Below are positions 1 to 7,660 of a DNA stretch of 64,000 nucleotides, in pieces (the stretch's first letter is position 1; each line of letters opens with the position of its first letter). This DNA is from Tardibacter sp963781025 (GTDB taxonomy: Bacteria; Pseudomonadota; Alphaproteobacteria; Sphingomonadales; Sphingomonadaceae). Below the pieces are notes generated by a model. The model saw nothing but the letters and a program-made list of their open reading frames with translations, had not been told where the DNA came from and did not search any database. The stretch covers positions 496,001 to 560,000 of the forward strand of contig CAWADU010000003.1 of NCBI GenBank assembly GCA_963781025.1, in the 5' to 3' direction. Both the position numbers and the translations under genes were made by a program.

Positions 1-39
1 AGGTCTGACTATGGGTCCTGTTTCTGAAGGAGTGCGCTG

Positions 40-594
40 ATGGCTGAACCGATCGAGCAAATTCCCGTGACGAAGATCGATGGCACACCCGCCTCGCTTG
101 CGGACTATGGCGGCACGGTGCGCCTGGTCGTGAATGTTGCATCCCGGTGCGGGCTGACTCCGCAATATGAAGTGCTTGAGAGGATCTACGGCGACTATCG
201 CGATCAGGGCCTGGTCGTGCTCGGTTTTCCCGCGAACGATTTCGCGGGGCAGGAGCCGGGGACGGATGATGAGATCGCGACCTTCTGCCAATCGACCCAT
301 GACGTCGATTTCCCGATGTTCTCGAAGATCGTGGCGACCGGCGAGGGTCGCCATCCGCTGTATTCAGCTTTGATCGCCGCCCAGCCCAAGGCCGAAGCGG
401 CGAATGAGGACATGCGCGAAAAGCTGAAAGGTTATGGCATTACGCCGACGGCTGAACCCGAAGTGCTGTGGAATTTCGAAAAGTTCCTGATCGATCGCAG
501 CGGCAAGGTCGTTGCCCGCTTCGCGCCCAATATGGCGCCGGACGACCCGAAGATCATCTCTGCGATCAAGGCCGAACTGGCGAAACAGATTTAG
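40..594 (+). CDS. Glutathione peroxidase family protein
   Basis: Thiol-dependent peroxidase of the GPx/BtuE thioredoxin-fold family, which reduces H2O2 and organic hydroperoxides in the cytoplasm. The 184-residue product has the peroxidatic cysteine at Cys37 in the motif NVASRCGLTPQY and the late WNFEKF block with the conserved Trp and Asn. The usual FPCNQFGGQEPG block reads FPANDFAGQEPG, so its Cys and Gln are replaced by Ala and Asp; this may change the resolving chemistry. An AAGGAG ribosome site lies just upstream of the ATG. It is convergent with purQ. Family assignment is firm, preferred reductant is not known. Confidence 0.93.
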   Translation: MAEPIEQIPVTKIDGTPASLADYGGTVRLVVNVASRCGLTPQYEVLERIYGDYRDQGLVVLGFPANDFAGQEPGTDDEIATFCQSTHDVDFPMFSKIVATGEGRHPLYSALIAAQPKAEAANEDMREKLKGYGITPTAEPEVLWNFEKFLIDRSGKVVARFAPNMAPDDPKIISAIKAELAKQI

Positions 595-672
595 CGAAGC
601 CCTCTCCCATAGGGGGAGCGGCCTTGTTGCGGAAAGCCGTGGTTATGCGCCGTAATTGCTGTCGCGTCCGCC

Positions 673-1338
673 TCAGCCGACGGCAGCGACAAGCCCTTCA
701 ATCATCCGGCGTCCGTCGGTGCCGCCCTGTTCGCGCTCGATGAGGCGCTCCGGATGGGGCATCATGCCCAGCACATTGCCTGCCTCGTTCAGTACGCCTG
801 CAATCGCGCGCTGCGATCCGTTGACGTCCTCCGCATAGCGGAAGGCGATACGGCCTTCGCCTTCAAGCCGGTCCAGCGTATCCTTGTCGGCGAAATAATT
901 GCCGTCATGATGCGCAACGGGCACGCGAATGGTTTCTCCCGCCCTGTAGAAGCCCGTGAACGCACTCTGGCTGTTCTCCACGGTAAGCGACACGTCACGG
1001 CAGACGAAGTTCAGGCCTGCATTGCGCATCAGCGCGCCGGGCAGGAGACCAGCTTCGGTCAGCACCTGGAACCCATTGCAGACCCCCAGCACGAACACGC
1101 CGCGCTCTGCCGCCTCGATCACCGCGTTCATCACCGGGCTGCGCGCCGCCATCGCGCCTGAACGCAGATAATCGCCGTAAGAGAAGCCGCCCGGAACGGC
1201 AATCAGGTCAAGCCCGTCCGGCAAGCATGTGTCGCGGTGCCAAACCATGGCGGGCGCGACGCCCGTGATGTCACGCAATGCAACGGCCATGTCGCGGTCG
1301 CAGTTGGAACCGGGAAAAACGATTACGGCGCTTTTCAT
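673..1338 (-). CDS. purQ: Phosphoribosylformylglycinamidine synthase subunit PurQ
   Basis: Glutaminase subunit of FGAM synthase (purine synthesis step 4), supplying ammonia to PurL. The 221-residue class I glutamine amidotransferase has the nucleophile Cys87 in VLGVCNGFQ and the His-Glu pair in MMPHPER near the C-terminus. It follows purS by 5 bp on the same strand, as is usual for the PurS/PurQ/PurL three-part enzyme. purL is not visible in this window. Confidence 0.97.
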   Translation of the reverse strand: MKSAVIVFPGSNCDRDMAVALRDITGVAPAMVWHRDTCLPDGLDLIAVPGGFSYGDYLRSGAMAARSPVMNAVIEAAERGVFVLGVCNGFQVLTEAGLLPGALMRNAGLNFVCRDVSLTVENSQSAFTGFYRAGETIRVPVAHHDGNYFADKDTLDRLEGEGRIAFRYAEDVNGSQRAIAGVLNEAGNVLGMMPHPERLIEREQGGTDGRRMIEGLVAAVG

Positions 1339-1343
1339 GGCCG

Positions 1344-1574
1344 TCAGAGCCTTTCAATCCGGTAGTTTTCGATAACCGTGTTGGCCAGCAGCTTGCGGCA
1401 CATGGCGTCGATGTCGCCGTCGCTGGTTCCGTCGACCAGATCCAGTTCGACGATCTTGCCCGCTCTTGCCAATTCGACGCCGGTAAAGCCAAGGCTGCCG
1501 AGCGCATGTTCAATGGCCTTGCCTTGCGGGTCGAGCACGCCGGGTTTCAGGGTGATGGTTACGCGCGCCTTCAT
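1344..1574 (-). CDS. purS: Phosphoribosylformylglycinamidine synthase subunit PurS
   Basis: Small structural subunit (76 residues) that bridges PurL and PurQ and helps ammonia transfer in FGAM synthase. The N-terminus MKARVTITLKPGVLDPQGKA and the GVELARAGKIVELD segment are typical of PurS. It lies immediately upstream of purQ in one transcription unit. The next purine gene in this direction, purC, is 425 bp further upstream; that gap holds a small gene on the other strand, so purSQ may have its own promoter. Confidence 0.96.
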   Translation of the reverse strand: MKARVTITLKPGVLDPQGKAIEHALGSLGFTGVELARAGKIVELDLVDGTSDGDIDAMCRKLLANTVIENYRIERL

Positions 1575-1689
1575 TTCGAACCCTTCATTTCGGACGTCTT
1601 CCGTTTGTCGGAATTTGCGGCCTCTATGGTCGTTTGGGCGGTGAGGGGCAAGGCCCTAGAATGCGAGACCAAGCTGGAAAGCGCGGCAT

Positions 1690-1721
1690 TTGACGATTGG
1701 TTAACACCAGGGATCCATAAT
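1690..1721 (+). promoter_or_regulatory. Promoter-like -35/-10 pair before the small membrane protein
   Basis: TTGACG at 1690-1695 and CATAAT at 1716-1721 each match the sigma-70 consensus at five of six positions. The 20-bp spacer is longer than the ideal 17, so this is a weak call. If used, transcription would begin near 1728, supporting the ATG at 1786 as the start. Confidence 0.25.
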
Positions 1722-1785
1722 AGATGTGTCGCCGAAGCGTGGGGAAGTCGCTGTGGCTGCACGGACAACGAGAGGGTCGGGACCC

Positions 1786-1941
1786 ATGGCTCCATTTGCG
1801 GTTTTTATGCTTGCCGGACTGATGTGGTTCGGGCCGACGGTATTCGGCTGGGACGATTTCCATCACTATATCCAGATCGCTTTGATCATGGCGTTCATGT
1901 TCGGCGTTCTGTTCGGATGGAGCGTCAGCCGGCAGCGTTGA
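1786..1941 (+). CDS. Small two-helix membrane protein, function unknown
   Basis: A 51-codon ORF whose product is almost entirely two hydrophobic helices (about residues 2-17 and 26-45) ending in a short basic tail. I do not recognise a family. An in-frame GTG at 1726 would add 20 residues. I prefer the ATG at 1786 because a GAGGG sequence lies about 10 bp upstream and a promoter-like pair near 1690-1721 would place the transcript start after the GTG. It sits on the plus strand in the 425-bp gap between purC and purS. It could be spurious, but the clean hydrophobic pattern argues for a real gene. Confidence 0.5.
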   Translation: MAPFAVFMLAGLMWFGPTVFGWDDFHHYIQIALIMAFMFGVLFGWSVSRQR

Positions 1942-1999
1942 ACGCGGCTCCCCCCGAACCCCGCTTAGTACCGGCTTGATCCGACCCGTTATTTTCGCG

Positions 2000-2785
2000 T
2001 CATTCGCCGTTGTTGCGCTGACGCCGGTGTTTTTCCAGATCCAGGACGGTCGACACGCTGCCTTCCGGAAGCAGGCCGAGACGGCGCGCGATTTCCTGAT
2101 AGGCTTCGACCTCGCCGCCCAGATCCAGGCGGAAGCGGTCCTTGTCCAGCTTTTCGTTGGACTTCATGTCCCACAGGCGGCAGCCATCGGGGCTAATCTC
2201 GTCCGCGAGGAGAATGCGGGCGAATTCGCCGTCCCAGGCGCGTCCGAATTCCAGCTTGAAGTCGACAAGGCGGATGCCGATCCCTGCGAAAAGGCCGGCC
2301 ATGAAGTCGTTGATGCGAATCGCGAGGTCGGCGATGTCGTGCATCTCTTCGGGGCTTGCCCAGCCGAAGCAGGCGATATGCTCGTCTGTCACCAGCGGAT
2401 CGCCGAGCGCGTCGTCCTTGTAATAATATTCGAGCACCGTCCGGGGGAGCGCGGTGCCTTCCTCGATCCCGAAGCGTTTGCACAGCGAACCGGCGGCGAC
2501 ATTGCGTACCACCACTTCCAGCGGGATGATCTCGACCTGGCGAACGAGCTGCTCACGCATGTTGAGGCGGCGGATGAAATGCGTGGGCACCCCAATGCCG
2601 CCGAGCAGCGTGAAGATATGCTCCGAAATCCGGTTGTTGAGGACGCCCTTGCCTGAAATGGTGCCTTTTTTCTGGGCATTGAACGCAGTCGCGTCGTCCT
2701 TGAAATACTGAATCAGCGTACCCGGCTCCGGGCCTTCGTAGAAAATCTTGGCTTTGCCTTCGTAAATCTGGCGGCGGCGCGACAT
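2000..2785 (-). CDS. purC: Phosphoribosylaminoimidazole-succinocarboxamide synthase
   Basis: SAICAR synthase, purine synthesis step 8: ATP-dependent ligation of CAIR and aspartate. The 261-residue protein starts MSRRRQIYEGKAKIFYEGPE, with the family block YEGKAKI at the ATP site, followed by FNAQKKG, VVRNVAAGS and DFKLEFGR. A reading three codons longer is possible, but MSRRR matches the family start. It is upstream of purS/purQ on the same strand and divergent from the zeta-subunit gene. Confidence 0.97.
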   Translation of the reverse strand: MSRRRQIYEGKAKIFYEGPEPGTLIQYFKDDATAFNAQKKGTISGKGVLNNRISEHIFTLLGGIGVPTHFIRRLNMREQLVRQVEIIPLEVVVRNVAAGSLCKRFGIEEGTALPRTVLEYYYKDDALGDPLVTDEHIACFGWASPEEMHDIADLAIRINDFMAGLFAGIGIRLVDFKLEFGRAWDGEFARILLADEISPDGCRLWDMKSNEKLDKDRFRLDLGGEVEAYQEIARRLGLLPEGSVSTVLDLEKHRRQRNNGE

Positions 2786-3040
2786 TGGGCCCAACTCCTC
2801 ACCCGGTTTCGGCTTTCAAACCGGTCTCGGGGAAATCGTCAAAAAATAAGCACGCCCCGGATGCAGCGTCTGAATATGACGCGCAACCGAGGCGGACGGC
2901 GAAATCTATACAGGAGGGTGCGGCCGCATGCAATCCGGTTGGCAACGCTGGCTTTATCATTGCGTGCCCGTTGCGCGAGCGCGCCGCCATGCCTATCTCG
3001 GGCCATGGAATTGGCCTTGTTGAATTGAGAGCGGGAAACG

Positions 3041-3364
3041 ATGACCACGTTCGACGATCGCGAAAAGACGTTTGAAAGCAAGTTCGCCCATGACGCGGAG
3101 ATCATGTTCCGCATCGCGGCCCGTCGTAACCGCCTGATCGGCCTTTGGGCCGGCGAGCAGATGAAGTTGACGCCCGAAGAGAGCGACGCTTACGCAAAGG
3201 CGGTCGTGCAGGCAGATTTTGAAGAGGCTGGCGATGACGACGTGGTCCACAAGCTGCTTGGGGACCTGACGGCCGCGGGCGTGGACATCACCGAGCATGC
3301 GATCCGTCGGGCTCTGGACGAAAAGGCGATCGAAGCGCGCCGCCAGCTGATGGAATCAAAATAG
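3041..3364 (+). CDS. F1Fo-ATPase inhibitor zeta subunit (DUF1476)
   Basis: A 107-residue protein of the DUF1476 family. In Paracoccus denitrificans this is the zeta subunit, which uses its N-terminal segment to block ATP hydrolysis by F1 in alphaproteobacteria. The N-terminus MTTFDDREKTFESKFAHD and the RRNRLIGLWAGE helix are the family hallmarks, and full length is preserved. It is followed by bolA after a 10-bp gap and is probably cotranscribed with bolA and grxD. Family call is firm; the inhibitor role is carried over from the Paracoccus protein. Confidence 0.93.
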   Translation: MTTFDDREKTFESKFAHDAEIMFRIAARRNRLIGLWAGEQMKLTPEESDAYAKAVVQADFEEAGDDDVVHKLLGDLTAAGVDITEHAIRRALDEKAIEARRQLMESK

Positions 3365-3374
3365 GAAGCGCATC

Positions 3375-3608
3375 ATGGCAATGGCAGCCGACGATATTGA
3401 AAGACTGATCAGGGAAGGCATCCCCGATGCGCGCGTCGAAATTACCGACCTCGCCGGTGATGGCGATCACTATGCCGCGCGCGTCGTCAGCGTGGCCTTC
3501 AAGGGGCTGCCGCGGGTGAAACAGCATCAGCTTGTCTACGCCGCGCTTGGCGAACGAATGGGTGGGGCGCTTCATGCCCTTCAACTGACAACAGCGACGG
3601 ATGACTGA
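3375..3608 (+). CDS. BolA family protein
   Basis: A small (77-residue) BolA-like protein. The family binds [2Fe-2S] clusters together with monothiol CGFS glutaredoxins and takes part in iron-sulfur trafficking. The sequence shows the BolA core: N-terminal helix IERLIREGIPDA, then the conserved GDGDHYAARVVS and a late VYAALGERMGG helix. The neighbour grxD, 11 bp downstream, encodes its expected partner, so the pair probably works as a complex. Confidence 0.93.
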   Translation: MAMAADDIERLIREGIPDARVEITDLAGDGDHYAARVVSVAFKGLPRVKQHQLVYAALGERMGGALHALQLTTATDD

Positions 3609-3619
3609 GGAATTCCGAC

Positions 3620-3955
3620 ATGACAGATAATGTGCAGCAACGGATCCGCGAGGCGGTGAACAGCTCTGATGTGCTGCTGTTCATGAAAGGCACTCCGCTT
3701 TTCCCCCAATGCGGATTTTCAAGCCGGGCGATCGCGATTCTCGACCATCTGGGTGTCGATTATGACACGGTCGACGTGCTCCAGGACGCGGCGGTGCGGA
3801 ACGGCATCAAGGAATTTTCCGATTGGCCGACCATCCCGCAGCTCTATGTGAAAGGCGAATTCATCGGCGGTTCGGACATCATGATGGAGATGTTCGAAGC
3901 AGGTGAATTGCTTGTCTTGATGGACGAGAAAGGCGTGGCGCGTTCACCCGCATAG
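3620..3955 (+). CDS. grxD: Monothiol glutaredoxin, Grx4 family
   Basis: Single-domain monothiol glutaredoxin (111 residues) with the active site CGFS at Cys31, preceded by the conserved KGTP motif and followed by WPTIPQLYVKGEFIGGSDI, the glutathione-binding region. It assembles or hands on [2Fe-2S] clusters, usually with BolA, which is encoded just upstream. The residue pattern and length match E. coli GrxD and alphaproteobacterial homologues. Confidence 0.96.
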   Translation: MTDNVQQRIREAVNSSDVLLFMKGTPLFPQCGFSSRAIAILDHLGVDYDTVDVLQDAAVRNGIKEFSDWPTIPQLYVKGEFIGGSDIMMEMFEAGELLVLMDEKGVARSPA

Positions 3956-4230
3956 GGCGCCGAAGATTCTTTCGGCCAGCTTCGCGAAGATGCGTAAAAA
4001 AGGGGGCCGCCAACGAAAGCGACCCCTCCCGTGACAAAACGGGTAGACCAGAACTCGATGATAGAAGCAAATAACGTACCAGATATTCGTTTTGTTATTT
4101 AAGACATGAAATTGCGGCATGATTTTTCCACGCTTGCGCCGTTTTCATTCTCCGAGTGTAAGACCCTTCGACGGTGGAGTTTGACATGGGCCGAGCCGGT
4201 CGCCGCCTTGCATAAGGGGACATCCAGGGC

Positions 4231-5028
4231 ATGAATGATCGCGTCCGGCTTTCGACGTTGTGGGATCGCGTTGCCGCTTGGCTTCGCGACGATCTGTATA
4301 TCATCCTGCCCGTGGCGGGGGCGTTTTTCTTCCTGCCTTCGATCATTCTCACGCGCTTCGTGCCATCGATGACCATCGGCCAGCTCAACCCGTCGGCGCT
4401 TTTGCCGATGATCCTGATCTTTCTGCTTCAGACGGTTGGACAGCTGGCGATTTTCGAATTGATGCTCGATAGACAAAAGCCCACGGTCGGGCAGTCCTTG
4501 CGCATCGCATTTCGCCGCTTGCTGCCGGCGGTCGGCGTGCAGTTGATGTTGTTCGCGATGGTGTGCGCGCTGCTGGTCGTTGCGCAACTGGTCGCGGCGA
4601 TATTTGGCGGCGCGGGAACGAGCGCGGGCGGCGACGGCAATGCCGGCCTTGTGCGGCTGGCGATGCTGGGATTGCTGATTGCAAGTCCGGCGATCGTTTA
4701 TCTGTTGGCGCGCTTCTCGGTGGTGTTCCCCGTTTTGATGACGGAACCACTGACGCCGTTCGAATCCATGCGCCGCGCGTTCAATCTGACGCAAGGCAGT
4801 GGATGGAAGATCGCCGGGCTCATTGTGGCGGCGACCATGCTCTATTTGTTTGTGCAACTCGCATTGGGCGCGGCTTTCGGCGGGGCGTTTACGCTGATTG
4901 GGCGGCTTGTGGGACTCGAGACGATTGGCGTGATGCTGACGCTTATTCTCGTGGCGGCACTCGGGGCCGCGGCGTTACTGGTCATGACGGTGGCGCTCGG
5001 CTTCATCTATCGGGATCTTGCGAGCTGA
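4231..5028 (+). CDS. Multi-pass membrane protein, GPDPase-type membrane-domain-like
   Basis: A 265-residue protein with about six hydrophobic stretches (near residues 24-46, 57-77, 100-125, 142-165, 185-210 and 235-260). The segment ARFSVVFPVLMTEPLTPFESMRRAF followed by a new helix resembles the membrane domain found at the N-terminus of some glycerophosphodiester phosphodiesterases, here standing alone with no catalytic domain. Such proteins have no proven function. A 275-bp upstream gap includes an AT-rich tract near 4065-4105 that may carry its promoter. It is convergent with the GNAT gene. Confidence 0.75.
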   Translation: MNDRVRLSTLWDRVAAWLRDDLYIILPVAGAFFFLPSIILTRFVPSMTIGQLNPSALLPMILIFLLQTVGQLAIFELMLDRQKPTVGQSLRIAFRRLLPAVGVQLMLFAMVCALLVVAQLVAAIFGGAGTSAGGDGNAGLVRLAMLGLLIASPAIVYLLARFSVVFPVLMTEPLTPFESMRRAFNLTQGSGWKIAGLIVAATMLYLFVQLALGAAFGGAFTLIGRLVGLETIGVMLTLILVAALGAAALLVMTVALGFIYRDLAS

Positions 5029-5037
5029 ACGAAGCTG

Positions 5038-5625
5038 TCAGCGGATGACAGGCACTTGCGGAGCAGCTGCTTCGGGCAGGATGCCCGCGATTCGTGGATC
5101 CTCAAAGCTTTCGATGGCGCGCGCATAGGGCACAAACCCCTGCCGTTGGTAGAAATCCAGCGCGGCCGGATGATCGAGCGTGCACGTATGCACCCACAAC
5201 CGCTTTACGCCGTCACGCCATGCCAGGGCGACGGCCCGCTGCATCAACCACTGGCCGTGACCGCGACCCGTCATGCCAGGCACCAGGCCGAAGAACGCGA
5301 GTTCGCATACGCCGGCTTTCCGGAAATCAAGTTCGAGCAGGCCGAGGTCGTCCCCTGACCGATTGGTGACGGCGTAGATGTCCACAAACGGGTCGTGGAG
5401 GATCGCTTCAAGCGCGTCATCGGGCATGACCAGGCGCGAAAACCACAACCATGGTTCTCCAATTCGCCGAAAGAGCGCGCGGTAACGGCCAATCTCAGGT
5501 TGCTGCCAGCGGACGAGCTTGAGCGGCGACATGGCTGGATGCGGGGGCGCTGGCGGCCGTTCGCGCATTTCCAGATAGGTGACAACGGCTGCCACCATTC
5601 CCGCTTGGATCATGTCTGGCGGCAC
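5038..5625 (-). CDS. GNAT family N-acetyltransferase
   Basis: A 195-residue acetyl-CoA-dependent acyltransferase of the GNAT fold. The acetyl-CoA loop is visible in LVPGMTGRGHGQWLMQRAV (Q/RxxGxG type), followed by the late HPAALDFYQRQGF motif common to this superfamily. The acceptor substrate cannot be read from the sequence. It begins 3 bp after hemF ends and is probably cotranscribed with trmL-hemF. Starts at internal Met5, Met10 or Met32 are also possible. Confidence 0.88.
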   Translation of the reverse strand: MPPDMIQAGMVAAVVTYLEMRERPPAPPHPAMSPLKLVRWQQPEIGRYRALFRRIGEPWLWFSRLVMPDDALEAILHDPFVDIYAVTNRSGDDLGLLELDFRKAGVCELAFFGLVPGMTGRGHGQWLMQRAVALAWRDGVKRLWVHTCTLDHPAALDFYQRQGFVPYARAIESFEDPRIAGILPEAAAPQVPVIR

Positions 5626-5628
5626 CGG

Positions 5629-6465
5629 CTATTCCCAGGTGGCGACCGGCGGCAGGCTCATCAATATCGCGTCGATGTTGCCGCCGGTCCTGAGGCCGAA
5701 CAAGGTGCCCCGATCGTAAATCAGGTTGAATTCCGCATAGCGCCCTCGCCAGGCGAGCTGTGTCGCGCGGTCCGCGGCAGTGAAAGGCGTCGCCATGCGC
5801 CGCCGGACCAGCTTCGGGAAAATATCGAGAAAGGCCTCGCCGACCGATCGGGTGAAAGCGAAGTTCGTTTCGAAATCGCCTTCGAGGTGATCGTAGAAGA
5901 TGCCGCCGACGCCGCGATGAACCTTGCGGTGCGGGATGTAGAAATATTCGTCCGCCCATTGTTTGAAGCGGGGATAGTGCGCCAAATCATGCGCGTCGCA
6001 CGCCGCGCGCAGGGCGGCATGAAAATCGGCCGTATCATCCTCATAGGGGATGGGCGGGTTGAGATCCGCCCCGCCACCGAACCAGCGCTTCGTTGTCGTC
6101 AGGAAGCGGGTGTTCATGTGAACCGCCGGGACATGGGGATTGGCCATGTGGGCGACGAGGCTGATCCCGGTCGCGAAGAAATGGGGATTGTCGCCCGCGC
6201 CATGGATGGTCTTGGCGAATTCGGGCGAGAAACTGCCCGAAACGGTCGAGACGTTGACACCTACCTTTTCAAATATACGGCCCTTCATCACACCCTGGAC
6301 ACCGCCGCCTCCAGCGGCGCCATCGGCATCCGCGCGGTCCCATGGGGTGAATTCGAATCGACCCGGCGCGTCCGAACCCTCGCGCTCGATCGTTTCGAAC
6401 GCCGCGCAAATGCGGTCGCGAAGCAACTCGAACCATTGGCGGGCGCGGGCCTGTTCTTCATCCAT
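5629..6465 (-). CDS. hemF: Oxygen-dependent coproporphyrinogen-III oxidase
   Basis: Aerobic heme synthesis enzyme converting coproporphyrinogen III to protoporphyrinogen IX by two oxidative decarboxylations. The 278-residue product has the family blocks GGGGVQGVMKGRIFEKVGVN, PHVPAVHMNTR, WFGGGADLNPP and FKQWADEYFYIPHR, all intact. I start at the ATG at 6465 (MDEEQARARQW); the open frame continues upstream only because it overlaps trmL. Its oxygen requirement fits the aerobic respiratory genes next door. Confidence 0.96.
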   Translation of the reverse strand: MDEEQARARQWFELLRDRICAAFETIEREGSDAPGRFEFTPWDRADADGAAGGGGVQGVMKGRIFEKVGVNVSTVSGSFSPEFAKTIHGAGDNPHFFATGISLVAHMANPHVPAVHMNTRFLTTTKRWFGGGADLNPPIPYEDDTADFHAALRAACDAHDLAHYPRFKQWADEYFYIPHRKVHRGVGGIFYDHLEGDFETNFAFTRSVGEAFLDIFPKLVRRRMATPFTAADRATQLAWRGRYAEFNLIYDRGTLFGLRTGGNIDAILMSLPPVATWE

Positions 6466-6470
6466 GTTGA

Positions 6471-6920
6471 TCAACGCGGAAGTTCCTCTGTCTGTCTCAG
6501 GGCCTCGGCAAGCACAATTCCGGCCGCGACTGCAACGTTGAGCGATCGAAAGCCGGGCCTCAATGGTATCTTGACCCTCAAATCGGCTTCTGAATGCACA
6601 TGCGCGGGCGCTCCTGCGCTTTCGCTGCCCAGCATAAGCACATCGCCGGGAAGATAGTCCACTTCGTGATAGCTCGCCGCGCCCCGGGTGGTCAGCAGCA
6701 CGAGCCGGCCATGGCCGGAGGCGCAAAAAGCAGACCAATCGGCGTGGCGGACGACATCGGCCCGCGCGGCATAATCCATCCCGGCGCGTTTCAGCCTCTT
6801 GTCCGAAAAAGGAAATCCACAGGGCTCGATAATGTCGACCCCGACGCCAAAACACGCGGAAAGCCGCAGGATTGTCCCGACATTCCCGGCGATATCCGGC
6901 TCGATAAGTGCTATGCGCAT
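6471..6920 (-). CDS. trmL: tRNA (cytidine(34)-2'-O)-methyltransferase TrmL
   Basis: SPOUT-class (knotted) methyltransferase of 149 residues that 2'-O-methylates the wobble nucleotide of some leucine tRNAs. The start MRIALIEPDIAGNVGTILRL gives the N-terminal motif (PxIxxNxGxIxR), VLMLGSESAG is the SAM-binding loop, and FRSLNVAVAAGIVLAEALRQ the C-terminal knot motif. The gene is 5 bp upstream of hemF and divergent from petA. Confidence 0.93.
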   Translation of the reverse strand: MRIALIEPDIAGNVGTILRLSACFGVGVDIIEPCGFPFSDKRLKRAGMDYAARADVVRHADWSAFCASGHGRLVLLTTRGAASYHEVDYLPGDVLMLGSESAGAPAHVHSEADLRVKIPLRPGFRSLNVAVAAGIVLAEALRQTEELPR

Positions 6921-6974
6921 GGGCCTGCCGCTTAGGCCGAAGCGAGGCTCGCAACAAGAAGTGCAAATATGCTG

Positions 6975-7003
6975 TTGGCAATTTGTGCATTGCGCGGCTA
7001 TCA
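6975..7003 (+). promoter_or_regulatory. Possible promoter of petABC
   Basis: TTGGCA at 6975-6980 and CTATCA at 6998-7003 are separated by 17 bp in the divergent trmL/petA gap, about 80 bp before the petA start. The match is moderate, and no experimental support can be read from sequence. Confidence 0.35.
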
Positions 7004-7085
7004 GGCGGCGCAACGCCGGGGGGTACGCCGGCAAGTGCGGGTGTACGGTTTTTCGTCGCTACACCAGGTCATGCAGGGAATGGGA

Positions 7086-7649
7086 ATGGCCACGACCGAA
7101 CAGTCGAGTGTCGACACGCATGCCGAAGATGGTGTCCGTCGTCGTGATTTTATCAATATCGCCGCGGTTTCGTTCGCCGGCGTTGGCGCGGCTACAGCCG
7201 TGATTCCGCTTGTCAATCAGATGAACCCGTCGGCCGACGTGCTGGCGCTGGCATCGATCGAGGTTGACGTCTCGGCGATTCAGCCGGGGCAGGCGATCAA
7301 GGCGAGCTGGCGCGGCAAGCCGGTGTTCATCCGCAACCTGACGGCGGCCGAACAGGCTGCAGCGAACAAGGTGCCGCTGTCGGAACTGCGCGATCCGCAG
7401 TCGCTGGCACAACGCACCAAGGAAGGCCACCACAACTGGCTTATCACTTTGGGCGTGTGCACCCATCTGGGCTGCGTGCCGCTGGGCGCGGGCGAGGGCG
7501 AGAATCGCGGACCGTTCGGCGGTTATTTCTGCCCGTGCCACGGCTCTGCCTACGACACCGCCGCACGCATTCGCCAAGGGCCGGCTCCGAAGAACCTCGA
7601 GGTTCCGGAATACGCCTTCAAATCCGACAAGATCGTCCAGATCGGTTGA
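7086..7649 (+). CDS. petA: Ubiquinol-cytochrome c reductase iron-sulfur (Rieske) subunit
   Basis: Rieske protein of the cytochrome bc1 complex, moving electrons from ubiquinol to cytochrome c1 on the periplasmic face. The 187-residue product has a twin-arginine-type N-terminus (RRRDFIN) followed by one membrane anchor, then the two cluster boxes CTHLGCVP and CPCHGSAYD that provide two Cys and two His ligands. Several in-frame ATGs exist; I chose the one at 7086. It heads petABC, 11 bp before petB. Confidence 0.94.
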   Translation: MATTEQSSVDTHAEDGVRRRDFINIAAVSFAGVGAATAVIPLVNQMNPSADVLALASIEVDVSAIQPGQAIKASWRGKPVFIRNLTAAEQAAANKVPLSELRDPQSLAQRTKEGHHNWLITLGVCTHLGCVPLGAGEGENRGPFGGYFCPCHGSAYDTAARIRQGPAPKNLEVPEYAFKSDKIVQIG

Positions 7650-7660
7650 GGTAGAAAAAG

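Noticed and set aside
1278..1979. 233-codon plus-strand frame across purQ/purS
   Set aside because: It is antisense to purQ and purS for most of its length and shows no domain; only the separate small frame at 1786-1941 looks coding.
3990..4040. Hairpin-like GGGGGCCGCC...CGACCCCT with a T-run on the minus strand
   Set aside because: No minus-strand gene ends there, the loop is long, and the plus strand has no T-tract, so a terminator is not supported.
5395..6657. Long plus-strand frame opposite hemF and trmL
   Set aside because: It runs antisense to intact, well-recognised hemF and trmL; its translation shows no domain.
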